A stretch of 64,000 nucleotides of DNA from Streptomyces sp. NBC_00490 (GTDB lineage Bacteria > Actinomycetota > Actinomycetes > Streptomycetales > Streptomycetaceae): the NCBI RefSeq assembly GCF_036013645.1, contig NZ_CP107869.1:10044001-10108000 (forward strand). Direction: 5' to 3'. The notes under the pieces were generated by a model. The model did no database searches. It worked only from the letters and a program-made list of their open reading frames with translations, and was not told the origin of the DNA. Made by a program: the position numbers and the translations under genes. This document shows positions 25,602 through 36,065 of this stretch, one piece after another. Each line of letters opens with the position of its first letter. Position 1 is the first letter of the stretch.

Positions 25602-25878
25602 GGTCCACGAGTTCCTCGTCGATCTCGCGTATCCATTGCCGTATCAGGTCACGGCATCGGGGCGAACTCGGGCAGCACAAGGGCCGAGTGGGCGGGCCGT
25701 GCCGGCGCGGAGGGCAGGGTGTCGAGGCTACGCAGCTTGGTGTTGCGTTGCTCCAGGGCGCGCACGGTGGTGGGGAAGAGTGTGGCCGCACCGTTGCCGG
25801 GGGGTCAGGCCGTAGGTGTGGCGGCGGGTGCCCTTGGGGCGGGCGAAGGGCGCGGAAGCCGGGCCGCGTCCGCCCGGG
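25602..25878. other. Decayed sequence without a recognisable gene
   Basis: On the minus strand, pieces such as LFPTTVRALEQRNTKLRSLD can be read in short frames that shift into one another. They suggest an old coding region that I cannot assign. Confidence 0.35.
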
Positions 25879-26256
25879 TCAGGGGGCACCGACGGCGGCG
25901 TAGAGCTTCGGGGCGCCGGCGGCGGGATCGGAGCCCAGCCGCACGCACAGCTCCTGTACGGGAGCGTCACCGGGAGCGACGGTCACCTCGGCGCGTCCGG
26001 CGGCGCAACTTCGGGCCGCGGATGAGGGCGTGGCGGCCGACGCGGAGGCGCTTTCCCCGGCCGGGCTCGCGGGCAGGCTCGAGGACGAGGCTCCAGTGGT
26101 CGCAGGTCCGGAGGTGTGTGTCGGTGTGCTGGCCGATGGCCCGGTCGAGCGGTTTCCGGATGGACCGCCCGCCGCCGACGCGCCACTCGTCGACCCGCCG
26201 CACGCCGCCAGGACGACCATTGCGGTGATCACCCATGCTCCGGCCCACCACCGCAT
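25879..26256 (-). CDS. Putative lipoprotein, low-complexity Ser/Thr/Ala-rich
   Basis: The 125-aa product has a lipoprotein signal (WVITAMVVLAACGGS, lipobox LAAC), then a long Ser-Thr-Pro-Ala-Gly segment (about 24-80) likely to span the wall, and a small C-terminal part with two cysteines (RSCAAGRAEVTVAPGD, VQELCVRLGSDPAAGAPKLY). AAGAGG precedes the ATG. Function unknown. Confidence 0.65.
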   Translation of the reverse strand: MRWWAGAWVITAMVVLAACGGSTSGASAAGGPSGNRSTGPSASTPTHTSGPATTGASSSSLPASPAGESASASAATPSSAARSCAAGRAEVTVAPGDAPVQELCVRLGSDPAAGAPKLYAAVGAP

Positions 26257-26501
26257 GTGCGTACCTCTTGGCTCACTCGTACGACAACCAGCATGCACCC
26301 GCCGTCGCTGATGGCCGACGGAACTAAGGCTGCCCGCAGGCGGTGGAGGCGACGCTGCCGCCTGCGACGGTGAGCGGACCGGCGGTGTAAGCGCCTCGTC
26401 GAAGGCCTGCCTGCTGGCCGGGGTCCTGCCCACCGCGAAGACCGAGGCCGCCTTGCCGCCGATGACGGAGGCCGGCACGATGCCGCCCCGCGGTGCGCTG
26501 G

Positions 26502-26657
26502 GTCACCACCGTCACCGCCCGCACGGACCGGGTGGACATCGACCCGGTGCTCATACGGCCCGACGGCTGTGTCGCCCGCGCCTTGCCTACCGAGCAGGAC
26601 CTTGACGCCACCACGCCGGTGCGTGCGTTGGGCACACGGTTCGCCCATCCCGCCTGA
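26502..26657 (+). pseudogene. FAD-dependent aromatic monooxygenase, C-terminal scrap
   Basis: Fifty-one codons read VTTVTARTDRVDIDPVLIRP, DGCVARALPT and TTPVRALGTRFAHPA. This matches the thioredoxin-like C-terminal end of PheA/TfdB-type hydroxylases (pattern VLIRPDGxVAW...). Nothing of the FAD-binding body remains upstream. Confidence 0.6.
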
Positions 26658-26743
26658 GCACCGCATTAACAGTCGTCTCAGGTTCGCTCCGTATCAAGTA
26701 GCCATCCAGATAAGCGATGCAACCCGTATGTAGGAGGCTAGTG

Positions 26744-28894
26744 ATGGCAGTCGACGCAGCGCCGTCCGGGGAAGCGCCGGCCGGTCGGTTGGCAGGCCGG
26801 TGGGTGCCATGGTTGGTGATTGGCTTGTGGCTGGTTCTGGCCGCGGGCATGGTGCCGCTGAGCGGAAAGCTGAGCTCGGTCACCACCGACAGCGCCGTGG
26901 ACACCCTGCCGGCCAGTGCCGAGTCCACCAAGGTGGCGGCGCTGGACGACAGTCTCCCCGGCGGTGACGAGAACACGTTCGTCTTCGTGTACCACCGCGC
27001 CGGCGGCATGACCGACGCCGACCGCGCGACGGTCGAGCGTCACTACGACACCCTTACCAAGCGGTATCCGCCGAAGGGGACGGCGGCGGCCGACGAGGAC
27101 GACGAGAGCTCACCGACGAGCCGTTCCGCCGACCGCGAGGCGATGGTGTTCACCCTCGATGTGAGCACGTCCTACGGCCCACCGGAGGACCTCGTCGGCC
27201 CGGTACGTGACGCCGCGAAGGACCGTCCCTCCGGCCTGGAACTCGACGTGACCGGCCCGGCCGCGATCGACGGCGACATGGAGGCCGTCTTCGACGGCAT
27301 CGACACGCAGGTCCTCCTCACCACCATGATCGTCGTCACGCTCCTGCTCATCCTCACCTACCGCAGCCCGGTGTTGTGGATCATCCCGCTGTTCGCCGTT
27401 GGCGCGGCCGCACTGACATCGATGGGGACCGTCTACCTGCTCGTCAAGGGCTTCGGCATCGTGGTCAACGACCAGAACTCGGCGCTGCTGACGATCCTGG
27501 TGTTCGGCGTCGGCACGGACTACGCGCTGTTGCTCATCGCTCGATACCGGGAGGCACTGCACCACCATGAGAACGTCCGGGTCGCGATGGTCCACGCGCT
27601 GCGCGGCGCGGCGCCGGCCATCGTCGCGTCCGCGGCCACCGTGGTCGCCGGCCTGCTCTGCCTGCTCGTCGCGGACCTGAACAGCACCAGCGGGCTGGGC
27701 CCGATCGGTGCGGCCGGCATCCTGTGCGCGCTGGTGGCCATGCTGACGCTGTTCCCGGCGGTGCTCGTGGTGCTCGGCAGGCGGATCTTCTGGCCGGCCG
27801 TCCCGCGGTTCAGCACGGCCGTGGAGGAGAAGCCGGGGCTGTGGGGACGGCTCGGCACCGCCATCAACCGCCGCCGGTGGGTGGCGACGCTCGGCTCGCT
27901 CGGAGTCCTCGGCGTGCTCGCCCTCGGGCTGGCGGGCAACACCGGCGCCCTGCGGGAGCAGGACCAGTTCCTGTCCACGCCGGAGTCGGTCAACGGCTTC
28001 ACCGTTCTGCGTCAGCACTTCCCGGAGCTCGGCGGCCAGCCGATGACGATCTTCACGCGGCCGGCGCACCAGGAGCGGGTTCTCGACGTCGTCAAGGACA
28101 CTCCCGGTGTGGCCGAGGCCGTCCCGGAGCAGACCAGCGGTGGCTGGGCCAACATCTCCGTGACCCCGAAGGACGCGCCGGACACCGCTGCGGAGTACGA
28201 CACGATCAAGCGGGTGCGCACCGCCGTGCACGCGGTGAGCGGGGCGGAGGCGATCGTCGGCGGGCCGAGTGCGGAGAACCTCGACACCGAGGTGACCACC
28301 GTGCGCGACGAGAAGCTGGTGATCCCGCTGGTGCTCGTCGTCGTCCTGATCGTCCTCGGGCTGCTGCTGCGCGCGATCCTGGCCCCGCTGGTCCTGATGA
28401 CCACCGTGATCGTCTCATTCGCCGCGGCCTTCGGCGGCAGCGTGTTCGTCTTCGACACGATCCTCGGGTTCAAGGGCGTCGACTCTTCGGTACCGCTGCT
28501 GGCATTCCTCTTCCTGGTGGCGCTCGGCGTCGACTACAACATCTTCCTGGCCAGCCGGGCCCGGGAGGAGACCGTGCGTCTGGGCACCAGAGAGGGCATG
28601 CTGAAAGCCCTCTCGGCCACCGGTGGCGTCATCACCTCGGCAGGCCTGGTCCTGGCGGCCACGTTCGGGGTCCTCGCCTCACTTCCGCTGGTGATGCTGG
28701 TCGAGGTCGGGTTCCTGGTGGCCTTCGGCGTGCTGCTCGACGCCCTGCTGGTGCGGTCGGTCCTGGTGCCCGCCCTCACCTTGCTGATCGGTCGGCGGAT
28801 GTGGTGGCCGAGCCGGCTGTCCCGTCCAGCGGCGGAGCTGCCGGACGGTCCACAGCCGCTCGCCGACGACCAAGAGCCCGCGCTGCAACGCTGA
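26744..28894 (+). CDS. MMPL/RND-family transporter
   Basis: The 716-aa protein follows the MMPL plan with two blocks of membrane spans. The signature GVGTDYALLLIARYREALHH and the second-half GVDYNIFLASRAREETVRLG carry the conserved Asp-Tyr pairs. The first outside loop contains an acidic stretch (AAADEDDESSPTS). AGGAGG ends six bases before ATG 26744, so this start is preferred over the GTG three bases earlier. A perfect terminator follows, and the two-component genes at 29099-31239 converge on it. The substrate is unknown. It is more like the YdfJ/drug-export branch than the glycolipid exporters. Confidence 0.92.
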   Translation: MAVDAAPSGEAPAGRLAGRWVPWLVIGLWLVLAAGMVPLSGKLSSVTTDSAVDTLPASAESTKVAALDDSLPGGDENTFVFVYHRAGGMTDADRATVERHYDTLTKRYPPKGTAAADEDDESSPTSRSADREAMVFTLDVSTSYGPPEDLVGPVRDAAKDRPSGLELDVTGPAAIDGDMEAVFDGIDTQVLLTTMIVVTLLLILTYRSPVLWIIPLFAVGAAALTSMGTVYLLVKGFGIVVNDQNSALLTILVFGVGTDYALLLIARYREALHHHENVRVAMVHALRGAAPAIVASAATVVAGLLCLLVADLNSTSGLGPIGAAGILCALVAMLTLFPAVLVVLGRRIFWPAVPRFSTAVEEKPGLWGRLGTAINRRRWVATLGSLGVLGVLALGLAGNTGALREQDQFLSTPESVNGFTVLRQHFPELGGQPMTIFTRPAHQERVLDVVKDTPGVAEAVPEQTSGGWANISVTPKDAPDTAAEYDTIKRVRTAVHAVSGAEAIVGGPSAENLDTEVTTVRDEKLVIPLVLVVVLIVLGLLLRAILAPLVLMTTVIVSFAAAFGGSVFVFDTILGFKGVDSSVPLLAFLFLVALGVDYNIFLASRAREETVRLGTREGMLKALSATGGVITSAGLVLAATFGVLASLPLVMLVEVGFLVAFGVLLDALLVRSVLVPALTLLIGRRMWWPSRLSRPAAELPDGPQPLADDQEPALQR

Positions 28895-28913
28895 GCGCGG
28901 CGGCACGGACGAG

Positions 28914-28952
28914 ATCCGGGACGGGGCCCCAGGCCCGTCCCGGATTTTTTTC
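28914..28952 (+). terminator. Rho-independent terminator
   Basis: ATCCGGGACGGG and CCCGTCCCGGAT form a perfect 12-bp stem with an 8-base loop followed by an unbroken run of T residues, 20 bases after the MMPL stop. It is the most canonical terminator in the window. Confidence 0.95.
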
Positions 28953-29098
28953 ATGGGCCCGACGGTCGCCGCCCTTCGGTCCTGCGCCGTGCGGCCGGGG
29001 CTCGGGTCGGCGCACCGTGTCCTGCCCCGACGGTGAGCCGCGCGGGGCCATGCCTGAGGGCCGCCGTCCCCTGTCCTGCGCCGCGCCGCCGGGGCGGG

Positions 29099-30550
29099 TC
29101 AGCGCGCCGCGGTGTCCTCCCCGGCGGTGAGCCGAGCGATCGGGGCGGGCGGGGCCGCGGCCGGAAGGTCGACCCGAAGCAGCGCGCCACCGCGTGCGGA
29201 GCGGGCGACGGTGGCCCGGCCGCCGTGGGCGTCGACGACCCGCTGCACGATCGACAGCCCCAGACCGGATCCCGGCAACGCCCGGGCGCTGTCGGCACGG
29301 TAGAACCGGTCGAACACCCGCGGTACGTCCGCGGCGTCGATACCCGGCCCGGCGTCGTCGACCTCGAGCACCGCCGACGCGCCCTCGGCACGGAGCCGGA
29401 CCTGGACCGGCTGGTCCGCGGGGGACCACTTGCCGGCGTTGTCGACGAGGTTGAGCACCGCCCGCTCGAGCGCAGCGGGACGCCCGCTCACCCACACAGA
29501 GGTCACGTCGAGCGCGACCTCGATGTCGGGCGCGCGGGAACGTGCCCGGGTCGCGGCGGCCGCCACCACGTCGGCGAGGTCGAGCACCTCGGTGCTCTCG
29601 TCGCTGACGTCACCGCGCGCCAGGTCGGTCAGCTCGGCGACAAGGGTGCTCAACTCGGCCACCTGGGCGCCGAGATCGTTGAGCAGCCGGGTCCGGCTCT
29701 CCGCCGGCAGTGCGCTGTCCAGGGTGCCGCGCCGATCGAGCCGGATCAGCAGCTCGGCGTTGAGGCGCAGGCTGGTGAGCGGGGTCTTGAGCTCGTGGGC
29801 GGCGTCCTCGGCGAGCAGCCGCTGGGCCCGCCGGGAGTCGCGGAGCGCGGCGAGCATGTCGTTGATCGACCGGATCAGCCGCCTGATCTCCCCGCCGCCC
29901 TCATCCGGGATGTCGGCGTCGAGATCCCGGGTGTGCGCGACACGTACCGCGGCGGCCGTCAGCCGGTCGATCGGTGCCAGCCCGGTCCGCGCCACGGTCC
30001 GCCCGACAACGGCGCCGCCGACCACGCAGAGCAGCCCGATCACCAGCATGCCGAACCCGAACTGGTTGATCGGGCTGTCGTCGGCGACCTGGGCCACCTG
30101 CACCGCGCCGTCGCCCGCCCGCAGCGTGTAGATGAGGTAGCCGTCCTCGTCGCTGTCGTTCGACTCCATCAGGTCGGCCGACGCGCCCTGCGCCACCCGC
30201 TCGGCGTCCTCGCTGACCGGGGGCAGCGCGGGTTGGCCGGTCGGCGTCCGGATCGAACCGTCGGGCAGGATGACCCGCATCAGCCGACCGGATCCGGGAT
30301 ACGGCGGTAGCTGGACCTGCGCCAGACCGGCGCGCTGCGCGTTCGTCGCCAGGACGCGGGAGTCGGCGCGCAGCTGACTCTTGGCGCTGTCCTGCAGCTC
30401 CCGGCCCAGTAGTTCGCTGGCCACCTGGAAGGCCACGAACACGCTGACCGCGATGGCCGTCGCCGCGATCACCGTCATCCTGACCCGCAGGGACCGTCGG
30501 CGCCACCATCGGGTCAGCCGGCGCGGTTCCCGGCCGGCGGGCCTGCTCAC
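29099..30550 (-). CDS. OmpR-type sensor histidine kinase
   Basis: The 483-aa product has a membrane span near residue 30, an outside sensor region of about 120 residues, a second span ([16 protein letters not shown]), a HAMP domain, the HisKA acceptor [20 protein letters not shown] and a HATPase_c domain with [24 protein letters not shown] and [13 protein letters not shown]. It starts with GTG and overlaps the response-regulator stop (GTGA). It faces the MMPL gene at 26744 and is a likely controller of it. Confidence 0.93.
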   Translation of the reverse strand: MSRPAGREPRRLTRWWRRRSLRVRMTVIAATAIAVSVFVAFQVASELLGRELQDSAKSQLRADSRVLATNAQRAGLAQVQLPPYPGSGRLMRVILPDGSIRTPTGQPALPPVSEDAERVAQGASADLMESNDSDEDGYLIYTLRAGDGAVQVAQVADDSPINQFGFGMLVIGLLCVVGGAVVGRTVARTGLAPIDRLTAAAVRVAHTRDLDADIPDEGGGEIRRLIRSINDMLAALRDSRRAQRLLAEDAAHELKTPLTSLRLNAELLIRLDRRGTLDSALPAESRTRLLNDLGAQVAELSTLVAELTDLARGDVSDESTEVLDLADVVAAAATRARSRAPDIEVALDVTSVWVSGRPAALERAVLNLVDNAGKWSPADQPVQVRLRAEGASAVLEVDDAGPGIDAADVPRVFDRFYRADSARALPGSGLGLSIVQRVVDAHGGRATVARSARGGALLRVDLPAAAPPAPIARLTAGEDTAAR

Positions 30551-31239
30551 GGAGGAGTCTCCCGCAGCACGTAACCCAGGCCGCGCAGAGTGTAGATCAA
30601 TCGCGGCTCACCCTCGGCCTCCATCTTGCGGCGCAGGTAGCTCACGTACACCTGGAGGTTGTTGGCGGTGGCGCTCATGTCGAAGCCCCAGATCGCCTCG
30701 AACAGCGCGTCGCGGGTCAGGACCCGGGTCGCGTTGCTCATGAGGACCTGTAGGAGGGAGAACTCGGTCCGGGTCAGGCGCAGCGGCCGCTCGCCCCGCC
30801 ACGCCTCGAACCTGTCGGGATCGAGCCGGACGTCGGCGAACGAGAGGATCTGCGACTCCTCGTCGGTCGGCGTGCGCCGGCGCAGCAGGGCCCGCACCCG
30901 GGCCAGCAGCTCCTCAGTGGCGAACGGCTTGGGCAGGTAGTCGTCGGCGCCCGCGTCCAGCCCCGTGACCCGGTCGGAGACCTGGTCACGGGCGGTCAGC
31001 ATCAGCACCGGCAGATCCCGACCCGCGGCCCGCAACCGCCGGCAGGTCTCCAGCCCGCCGAGGCGGGGCATCATCACGTCGAGGATCAGCAGATCCAGCG
31101 TGTCGCCGTCGGCCCCACCGACCCCGTCGAGCACGGCGAGACCGTTGGCGACGGTGCTGGTGTCGTAACCCTCGACCTGGAGCACCCGCTCCAGCGACTC
31201 GCGGATGGCCGCTTCATCATCCGCGATCATGATCCGCAC
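30547..31239 (-). CDS. OmpR-type response regulator
   Basis: The 230-aa product has a receiver domain ([18 protein letters not shown], Asp in [38 protein letters not shown]) and an OmpR winged helix ([46 protein letters not shown]). It starts with GTG. The gene order regulator then kinase, with a four-base overlap, is that of MprAB/CseBC-like systems, which often answer envelope stress. Confidence 0.93.
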   Translation of the reverse strand: MRIMIADDEAAIRESLERVLQVEGYDTSTVANGLAVLDGVGGADGDTLDLLILDVMMPRLGGLETCRRLRAAGRDLPVLMLTARDQVSDRVTGLDAGADDYLPKPFATEELLARVRALLRRRTPTDEESQILSFADVRLDPDRFEAWRGERPLRLTRTEFSLLQVLMSNATRVLTRDALFEAIWGFDMSATANNLQVYVSYLRRKMEAEGEPRLIYTLRGLGYVLRETPP

Positions 31240-31416
31240 GCCGGCCCGCCCCCTTCCAGTCGATGTTTTTGCCGCTCATTGTCTCCGACCAACCTGAGGC
31301 CAGGATTAGAGCGTCGCTGGGGACCGCGCTCTTACGGGTACCTGAGGAATGGAACCTACTACGAGCATCTGCCCCGCAGTTCGGAGCCACGGATGTACTG
31401 GGCGTTGACTTCCTCT

Positions 31417-31432
31417 CCCGCCTATAGGCGGG
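31417..31432. repeat. IS200/IS605-type end palindrome
   Basis: CCCGCCTATAGGCGGG is a perfect 16-bp palindrome inside the longer block TTGACTTCCTCTCCCGCC. A close copy of that block occurs at 62331. Hairpins of this sequence type mark the ends of Streptomyces IS605/IS1341 elements. Confidence 0.6.
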
Positions 31433-31529
31433 GAATTCCAGCGGTCGCCAGGAAGGCCAGTTCCTCGGTCTTCTTCCACTGCATGGGGCAGAAGCGGTAC
31501 TTGCATGCCCGCCTGACCTGCCGCGTCAC
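31422..31529 (-). pseudogene. TnpB (IS605 OrfB) N-terminal scrap
   Basis: The minus strand reads VRRACKYRFCPMQWKKTEEL, resembling the RRAYKYRFYPT start of TnpB proteins, then AFLATAGIPRL and a stop inside the palindrome. The whole RuvC nuclease body is missing, so the start and end of an element have been fused. Confidence 0.5.
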
Positions 31530-31701
31530 GTCTCACACGTTATCAACTTCCGTGAGGGCAGCGGGTGTCGGCCGGTGGACGGCGCACCCGATCCTCTCCG
31601 GCCCAAAGGCCGGGGTCTCCACGAAGGACAGAACCGATGAAGGCTGGCTGAATGGCGTATACGGGTGAACCCCTCCACGCGTGAAGACGCCGGCTGCTGG
31701 G

Positions 31702-32364
31702 TCAGGTTCCGGGGAGGATACGGCGCGTTTCATAGGTCCACATCGCGATCTCGACTCGGTTGCGGGCGCCGAGTTTGGCCATCAGGCTGGCCAGATGTGT
31801 CTTCACCGTGCTGAGGCTGATGTGCAGTGCATCGGCGATCTCGGTGTTGGTCAGCCCGCGAGCGACGGCGAGGAGCACCTGCTCCTCGCGGGCGGTGATG
31901 GGGGAGACCGGCTGGGCCACGGGCCGGCCTGCGGGCAGGTCCGCGAATGTCTGGAGCAGACGGACCGTGACGCTGGGCGCGATGAGCGCCTCACCGTCGG
32001 ACGCCGACCGTACGGCCTGCGCCAGAAGGTCTGGTCCGGTGTCTTTGAGGAGGAATCCGCGGGCGCCGGCGCGCAGTGAGCCGTAGACGTACTCGTCGAG
32101 GTCGAACGTGGTGATGACGACCACGGCCAGCGGGTCGGCGACGCCCGGGCCGGCGACCAGCCGGGTGGCCTCGAGTCCGTCGAGTACGGGCATGCGGATG
32201 TCGAACAGGCAGACGTCGGGGCGTAGTTCGCGGGCCAGACGTACCGCTTCCCGCCCGTCGGCGGCCTCGCCGACCACCTCGATGCCGGGCTGGGCGTTCA
32301 GCATGATCCGCAACCCGGTGCGGATGATCGTCTGGTCGTCAGCGACGAGGACGCGAATGGACAC
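31702..32364 (-). CDS. NarL/LuxR-type response regulator
   Basis: The 220-aa product has a receiver domain (VLVADDQTIIRTGLRIML, Asp in VCLFDIRMPVLDG, VVVITTFDLDEYVYGSL, GFLLKDTG) and a LuxR helix-turn-helix (ITAREEQVLLAVARGLTNTE, IADALHISLSTVKTHLASLM). GTG 32364 has GAGGAG upstream. It overlaps the kinase gene by 26 bases, so it is co-translated with it. Confidence 0.92.
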   Translation of the reverse strand: MSIRVLVADDQTIIRTGLRIMLNAQPGIEVVGEAADGREAVRLARELRPDVCLFDIRMPVLDGLEATRLVAGPGVADPLAVVVITTFDLDEYVYGSLRAGARGFLLKDTGPDLLAQAVRSASDGEALIAPSVTVRLLQTFADLPAGRPVAQPVSPITAREEQVLLAVARGLTNTEIADALHISLSTVKTHLASLMAKLGARNRVEIAMWTYETRRILPGT

Positions 32365-33511
32365 CGCTCTCGCTCCTCGCTCTCGGCAGTTCGGCTTCGA
32401 CATGCCAGCCCCGGTCGGTACCCGGGCCGGCTCGTAGTGTGCCGCCGAGCAGGGCCGCACGCTCGCGAAGTCCGGTAAGTCCGTATCCGTCGCGACCCCG
32501 GCCGGTGCGCCGGCCGTTGTCGCGCACGCTCACCCGTACCGTGTGCCGTTCCGCGGCGACCCGAACGACGAGCTCGGTCGCGTCGACTGCATGGCGCAGC
32601 GCGTTGGTCACCGACTCCTGCACGATGCGGTAGACGGCCGCGTCCACGGCCGGGGGCAGCGCGTCCAGTTCGTCGTCGAGCCCCAGGTCGACCCTGAGGC
32701 GGCCACCCGGGGTGCGCACCAGGCGCTCCAGATCCGCGACTCCGGCAGGCGGCGCCAGCTCGGCGCCGACCCCGCGGTCGCGCAGCGTGGCGACCATGAC
32801 GCGCATTTCCTCCAGCGTGCGTGCCCCTTCCTCCTCGACCTCCTCCAACGCCTGGACGGCGGCGGAAGGATCGGTGCCCGCGAGTACCCGGCCCGCCTGG
32901 GCGATGATCACCATGGCCGACACGTGGTGGGCCACCGTGTCGTGCAGTTCCCGGGCGAGCTGCTCGCGCTCGCGGGAGCGCACCTGCTCCAACTGCCGCT
33001 CGCGAGCGGTCACCTGGAACCGCACGGCAGCCCCGACCACGCCGGGCAGCAGCAGGAAGACGAAGCCCATGACATTTTCGACGACCGGGGTCTCGTCGGT
33101 GACGGAACACAGCGCGCTGGCCGCGAGGATCACCGCGCCGCCCAGCACAATCTCGCGTCCCGATCCCCATCGGGGCAGCGCGTACACCAGCACGAGCACG
33201 ACCGCGGTGGTGTTCAGGCCGACGGGCTCGCCTGGTGCGGCGACGAGTGAGGCCACCTGAAGCAGGATAACCGAGCCGAACGCCAGCGTCACCGTCGCCA
33301 GCGGGCGGGTCCGGCGCCACAGGGGCAGCAGGCACAGCCATACGGCGAACACCACCGCCATCGGCCGCCACACGACGTTCTCGCGCAGGGTGGCCTCCAG
33401 CGCCACACCGGCAAGGCCCGCGGCGAGCAGCGCCCAGTCCCGCCGCACCCGGGCTGGCGCGTCGGGCGGCCGGGGTTCGGTCCACAGGGTTCGCAGGTCG
33501 TCTCGGAGCAC
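32339..33511 (-). CDS. NarL-type sensor histidine kinase
   Basis: The 390-aa product has several membrane spans (about 25-155), a coiled linker (RFQVTARERQLEQVRSRERE), the HisKA_3 acceptor QLARELHDTVAHHVSAMVII and a HATPase_c domain (AVYRIVQESVTNALRHAV, VRDNGRRTGRGRDGYGLTGL). The GTG start gives the first residues MLRDDLRTLWTEPRPP and the usual family length. It is divergent from the MMPL gene at 33687 with a 175-base shared promoter region, the typical layout of a pump and its own sensor. Confidence 0.92.
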   Translation of the reverse strand: MLRDDLRTLWTEPRPPDAPARVRRDWALLAAGLAGVALEATLRENVVWRPMAVVFAVWLCLLPLWRRTRPLATVTLAFGSVILLQVASLVAAPGEPVGLNTTAVVLVLVYALPRWGSGREIVLGGAVILAASALCSVTDETPVVENVMGFVFLLLPGVVGAAVRFQVTARERQLEQVRSREREQLARELHDTVAHHVSAMVIIAQAGRVLAGTDPSAAVQALEEVEEEGARTLEEMRVMVATLRDRGVGAELAPPAGVADLERLVRTPGGRLRVDLGLDDELDALPPAVDAAVYRIVQESVTNALRHAVDATELVVRVAAERHTVRVSVRDNGRRTGRGRDGYGLTGLRERAALLGGTLRAGPGTDRGWHVEAELPRARSESGVHSRPRR

Positions 33512-33686
33512 GGTTCTCAGCCTAGGGACCGCGGCGTGCCGCGCATCGGCCGAAAGGACGGGTCCTCGCTCCGCCCCGGGGCTGACGGATCCGCGGCCCG
33601 TGAGCCGATGCCGCGCAGCGCCGTGGCGACGAGCCTCGGCATCGGCGGCCGTATATGGACGGCCGACGAGGTGGTTGGAGGACCCG

Positions 33687-35957
33687 ATGCTGTCGAAAGC
33701 CCTGTTGCGCCTGGGCGCAAGCGCCGCCCGCCATCCCTGGCGGGTGATCGCGGCATGGCTGGTCGCCGCCACGCTCTCCGTCCTCGCCGCCGTCACCATC
33801 GGCGGGCGGACCGCGGACTCGATGACCGCTCCGGGACTGGACTCCCAACGGGCCGCGGAACTGATCGAGCGGGCCGGCACCGGCCAGGAGGGGATGACCG
33901 CCCAAGTGGTCGTCACCCCCCTCGACGGCGCTGCGACGTTCTTCGACCACGGCAGCGCGCGCACCGCTCTCACGCGGCTGCAGACCGAGGTGAAGCGGCT
34001 GCCGCACGTGCTCGGCACGAGCGACGCGGCGGGGGCGCTCGACGCACGCGGGGACACCACCGTGCGCGGCGGCCTGGTCTCGGCCGACGGGCGGATCGCA
34101 GTCGTCCGGGTGCAGTACCCCGACCAGAGCCGGCTGTCGGCCAAAGACCTCGACGCCCTGATCGATCTCGGCGACCGGTTGCGCGCCGAACTGCCCCTGC
34201 GCATCGAGATGGGCGGGAGTCTCTTCTACGCCTTCTCCGACCCCGATGGCGGCGCAAGCGAGCTGATCGGCCTCCTCGCCGCGGCCGCGGTCCTGTTCCT
34301 GGCGTTCGGTTCGCTCGTCGCTGCCGCGCTGCCGATCGGCATGGCGGTCTTCGGACTGACCGTCGGGGTCGCCGTGATGACGGTACTGGCGGGGGTCACG
34401 GACGTCCCCACCTTCGCACCGGTCCTGGGCAGCATGGTCGGGCTCGGAGTGGGCATCGACTACGCGCTGTTCGTGCTCGCCAGGCACCGGGAGTACCTCG
34501 CGTGCGGGCTCGATCCGCAGGCGGCGGCCGGACGAGCGGTGGCCACGGCGGGGCGGCCGGTGGTCTTCGCCGGCGGAACCGTTGTCGTGTCGATCCTCGG
34601 CATGGTGGTCGCGAACGTGCCGTTCATGACGGTGGGCGGGGTTGCTGTCTCGATCGTCGTCCTGACGATGGTGCTCGCGTCGGTGACGCTGCTGCCGGCT
34701 TTCCTCGGCGTGGCGGGCCCGCGGCTGGCCCGGGCCGGCTGGATCGGCCGGGCTGTGCAGACCAGGAAGTTGGGCCGACTCGCACGGCGGCGGGACCCGG
34801 CGGCAGGCTCTGCCCACGCCGCCGGGTGGCGTCGCTGGATCGGGCACGTCAGCCGGCACCCGGTGCCGTACGCGGTCGGTGCGGCGGGGGTGCTGCTGAC
34901 CGCGACGCTGCCCGTGCTCGGCCTGCGCGTCGGCCTGCCCGACGACGGCTCACTGCCCCACAGCCGTACCGAGCGCCGGGCCTACGACCTCGTCGCCGAG
35001 GGGTTCGGCCCGGGCACCAACGGTCCCCTCGTCATTGCCGCGGACCCCACCGGTGATCCGGGAGTGCTGGATCGACTCGTCGGGGCGGTCGCGGCGGACC
35101 CGGGCATCGCATCCGTCGCGCCGACGCACATCGATCGGGCCACCGGTATCGCGACCCTTGTGGTGTTCCCGACCACCAGCCCTCAGGACAAGGCCACGGC
35201 CGACACGATCGCCCGGCTGCGCACCGACGTGGTGCCTTCGGCGATCGGGAACGGCCCGGCCAGGGCCCACGTCGGCGGCGCCGCCGCGAGCCTGTCCGAC
35301 GTGGGTCAACGCACCAGCCAACGCCTGCCGGTGTTCGTCGCCGCCGTGCTGGCGATGTCGTTCCTGCTGCTGATGCTGGTCTTCCGCTCGATACTCGTAC
35401 CGCTCAAGGCGGTACTGCTGAATCTGCTGAGCATCGGTGCGGCCTACGGCATCATGGTCGCGGTCTTCCAGTGGGGCTGGGGAGGCGCACTCATCGGGCT
35501 GGAAGCGACGGTTCCGATCGTGTCGTTCATCCCGATGTTCCTCTTCGCCATCCTGTTCGGCCTGTCGATGGACTACGAGGTGTTCCTCCTCTCCCGCGTA
35601 CGCGAGGAGTACCTGCGTACCGGCGACAACGGCACGGCGATCGTTGAGGGCGTCTCGGGCACCGCCCGGATCATCACCTCGGCCGCCCTCATCATGGTGG
35701 CGGTCTTCCTGTCCTTCGCCGTAGCCGAGGACCCCTCCACCAAAATGTTCGGGCTCGGCCTGGCCACCGCGATCTTCATCGACGCCACGGTCGTACGCAT
35801 GGTGCTGGTACCGGCGACCATGACACTCCTCGGCCGATCCAACTGGTGGCTGCCGAAGTGGCTGGACCGGATGCTTCCCCGCGGCCCTGTCGGCACCGAC
35901 GACACCGACGCGGAATCCACGGGTGAGGCCCCGCGCCCACGGCTGGTTGACCGTTGA
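33687..35957 (+). CDS. MMPL/RND-family transporter
   Basis: The 756-aa protein has the usual two-block MMPL topology. Signatures are GVGIDYALFVLARHREYLAC in the first half and SMDYEVFLLSRVREEYLRTG in the second, and the sequence FGPGTNGPLVIAADP in the second outside loop is shared with the first MMPL protein of this window (FGPGFNGPLTVVVD). The two proteins are therefore closer to each other than to the one at 26744. ATG 33687 has GGAGG five bases upstream. Divergent kinase-regulator genes probably control it. Confidence 0.93.
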   Translation: MLSKALLRLGASAARHPWRVIAAWLVAATLSVLAAVTIGGRTADSMTAPGLDSQRAAELIERAGTGQEGMTAQVVVTPLDGAATFFDHGSARTALTRLQTEVKRLPHVLGTSDAAGALDARGDTTVRGGLVSADGRIAVVRVQYPDQSRLSAKDLDALIDLGDRLRAELPLRIEMGGSLFYAFSDPDGGASELIGLLAAAAVLFLAFGSLVAAALPIGMAVFGLTVGVAVMTVLAGVTDVPTFAPVLGSMVGLGVGIDYALFVLARHREYLACGLDPQAAAGRAVATAGRPVVFAGGTVVVSILGMVVANVPFMTVGGVAVSIVVLTMVLASVTLLPAFLGVAGPRLARAGWIGRAVQTRKLGRLARRRDPAAGSAHAAGWRRWIGHVSRHPVPYAVGAAGVLLTATLPVLGLRVGLPDDGSLPHSRTERRAYDLVAEGFGPGTNGPLVIAADPTGDPGVLDRLVGAVAADPGIASVAPTHIDRATGIATLVVFPTTSPQDKATADTIARLRTDVVPSAIGNGPARAHVGGAAASLSDVGQRTSQRLPVFVAAVLAMSFLLLMLVFRSILVPLKAVLLNLLSIGAAYGIMVAVFQWGWGGALIGLEATVPIVSFIPMFLFAILFGLSMDYEVFLLSRVREEYLRTGDNGTAIVEGVSGTARIITSAALIMVAVFLSFAVAEDPSTKMFGLGLATAIFIDATVVRMVLVPATMTLLGRSNWWLPKWLDRMLPRGPVGTDDTDAESTGEAPRPRLVDR

Positions 35958-36065
35958 CTCAACTCCTGCCCGCCCGTGGCGTCCGGCACCTCAGCGCGTC
36001 ACCCAGGGACATATCGAGTCGTGATCATCGGGTGGTCCTGGTGAGGTCCTTGAGCCAGATCATCG

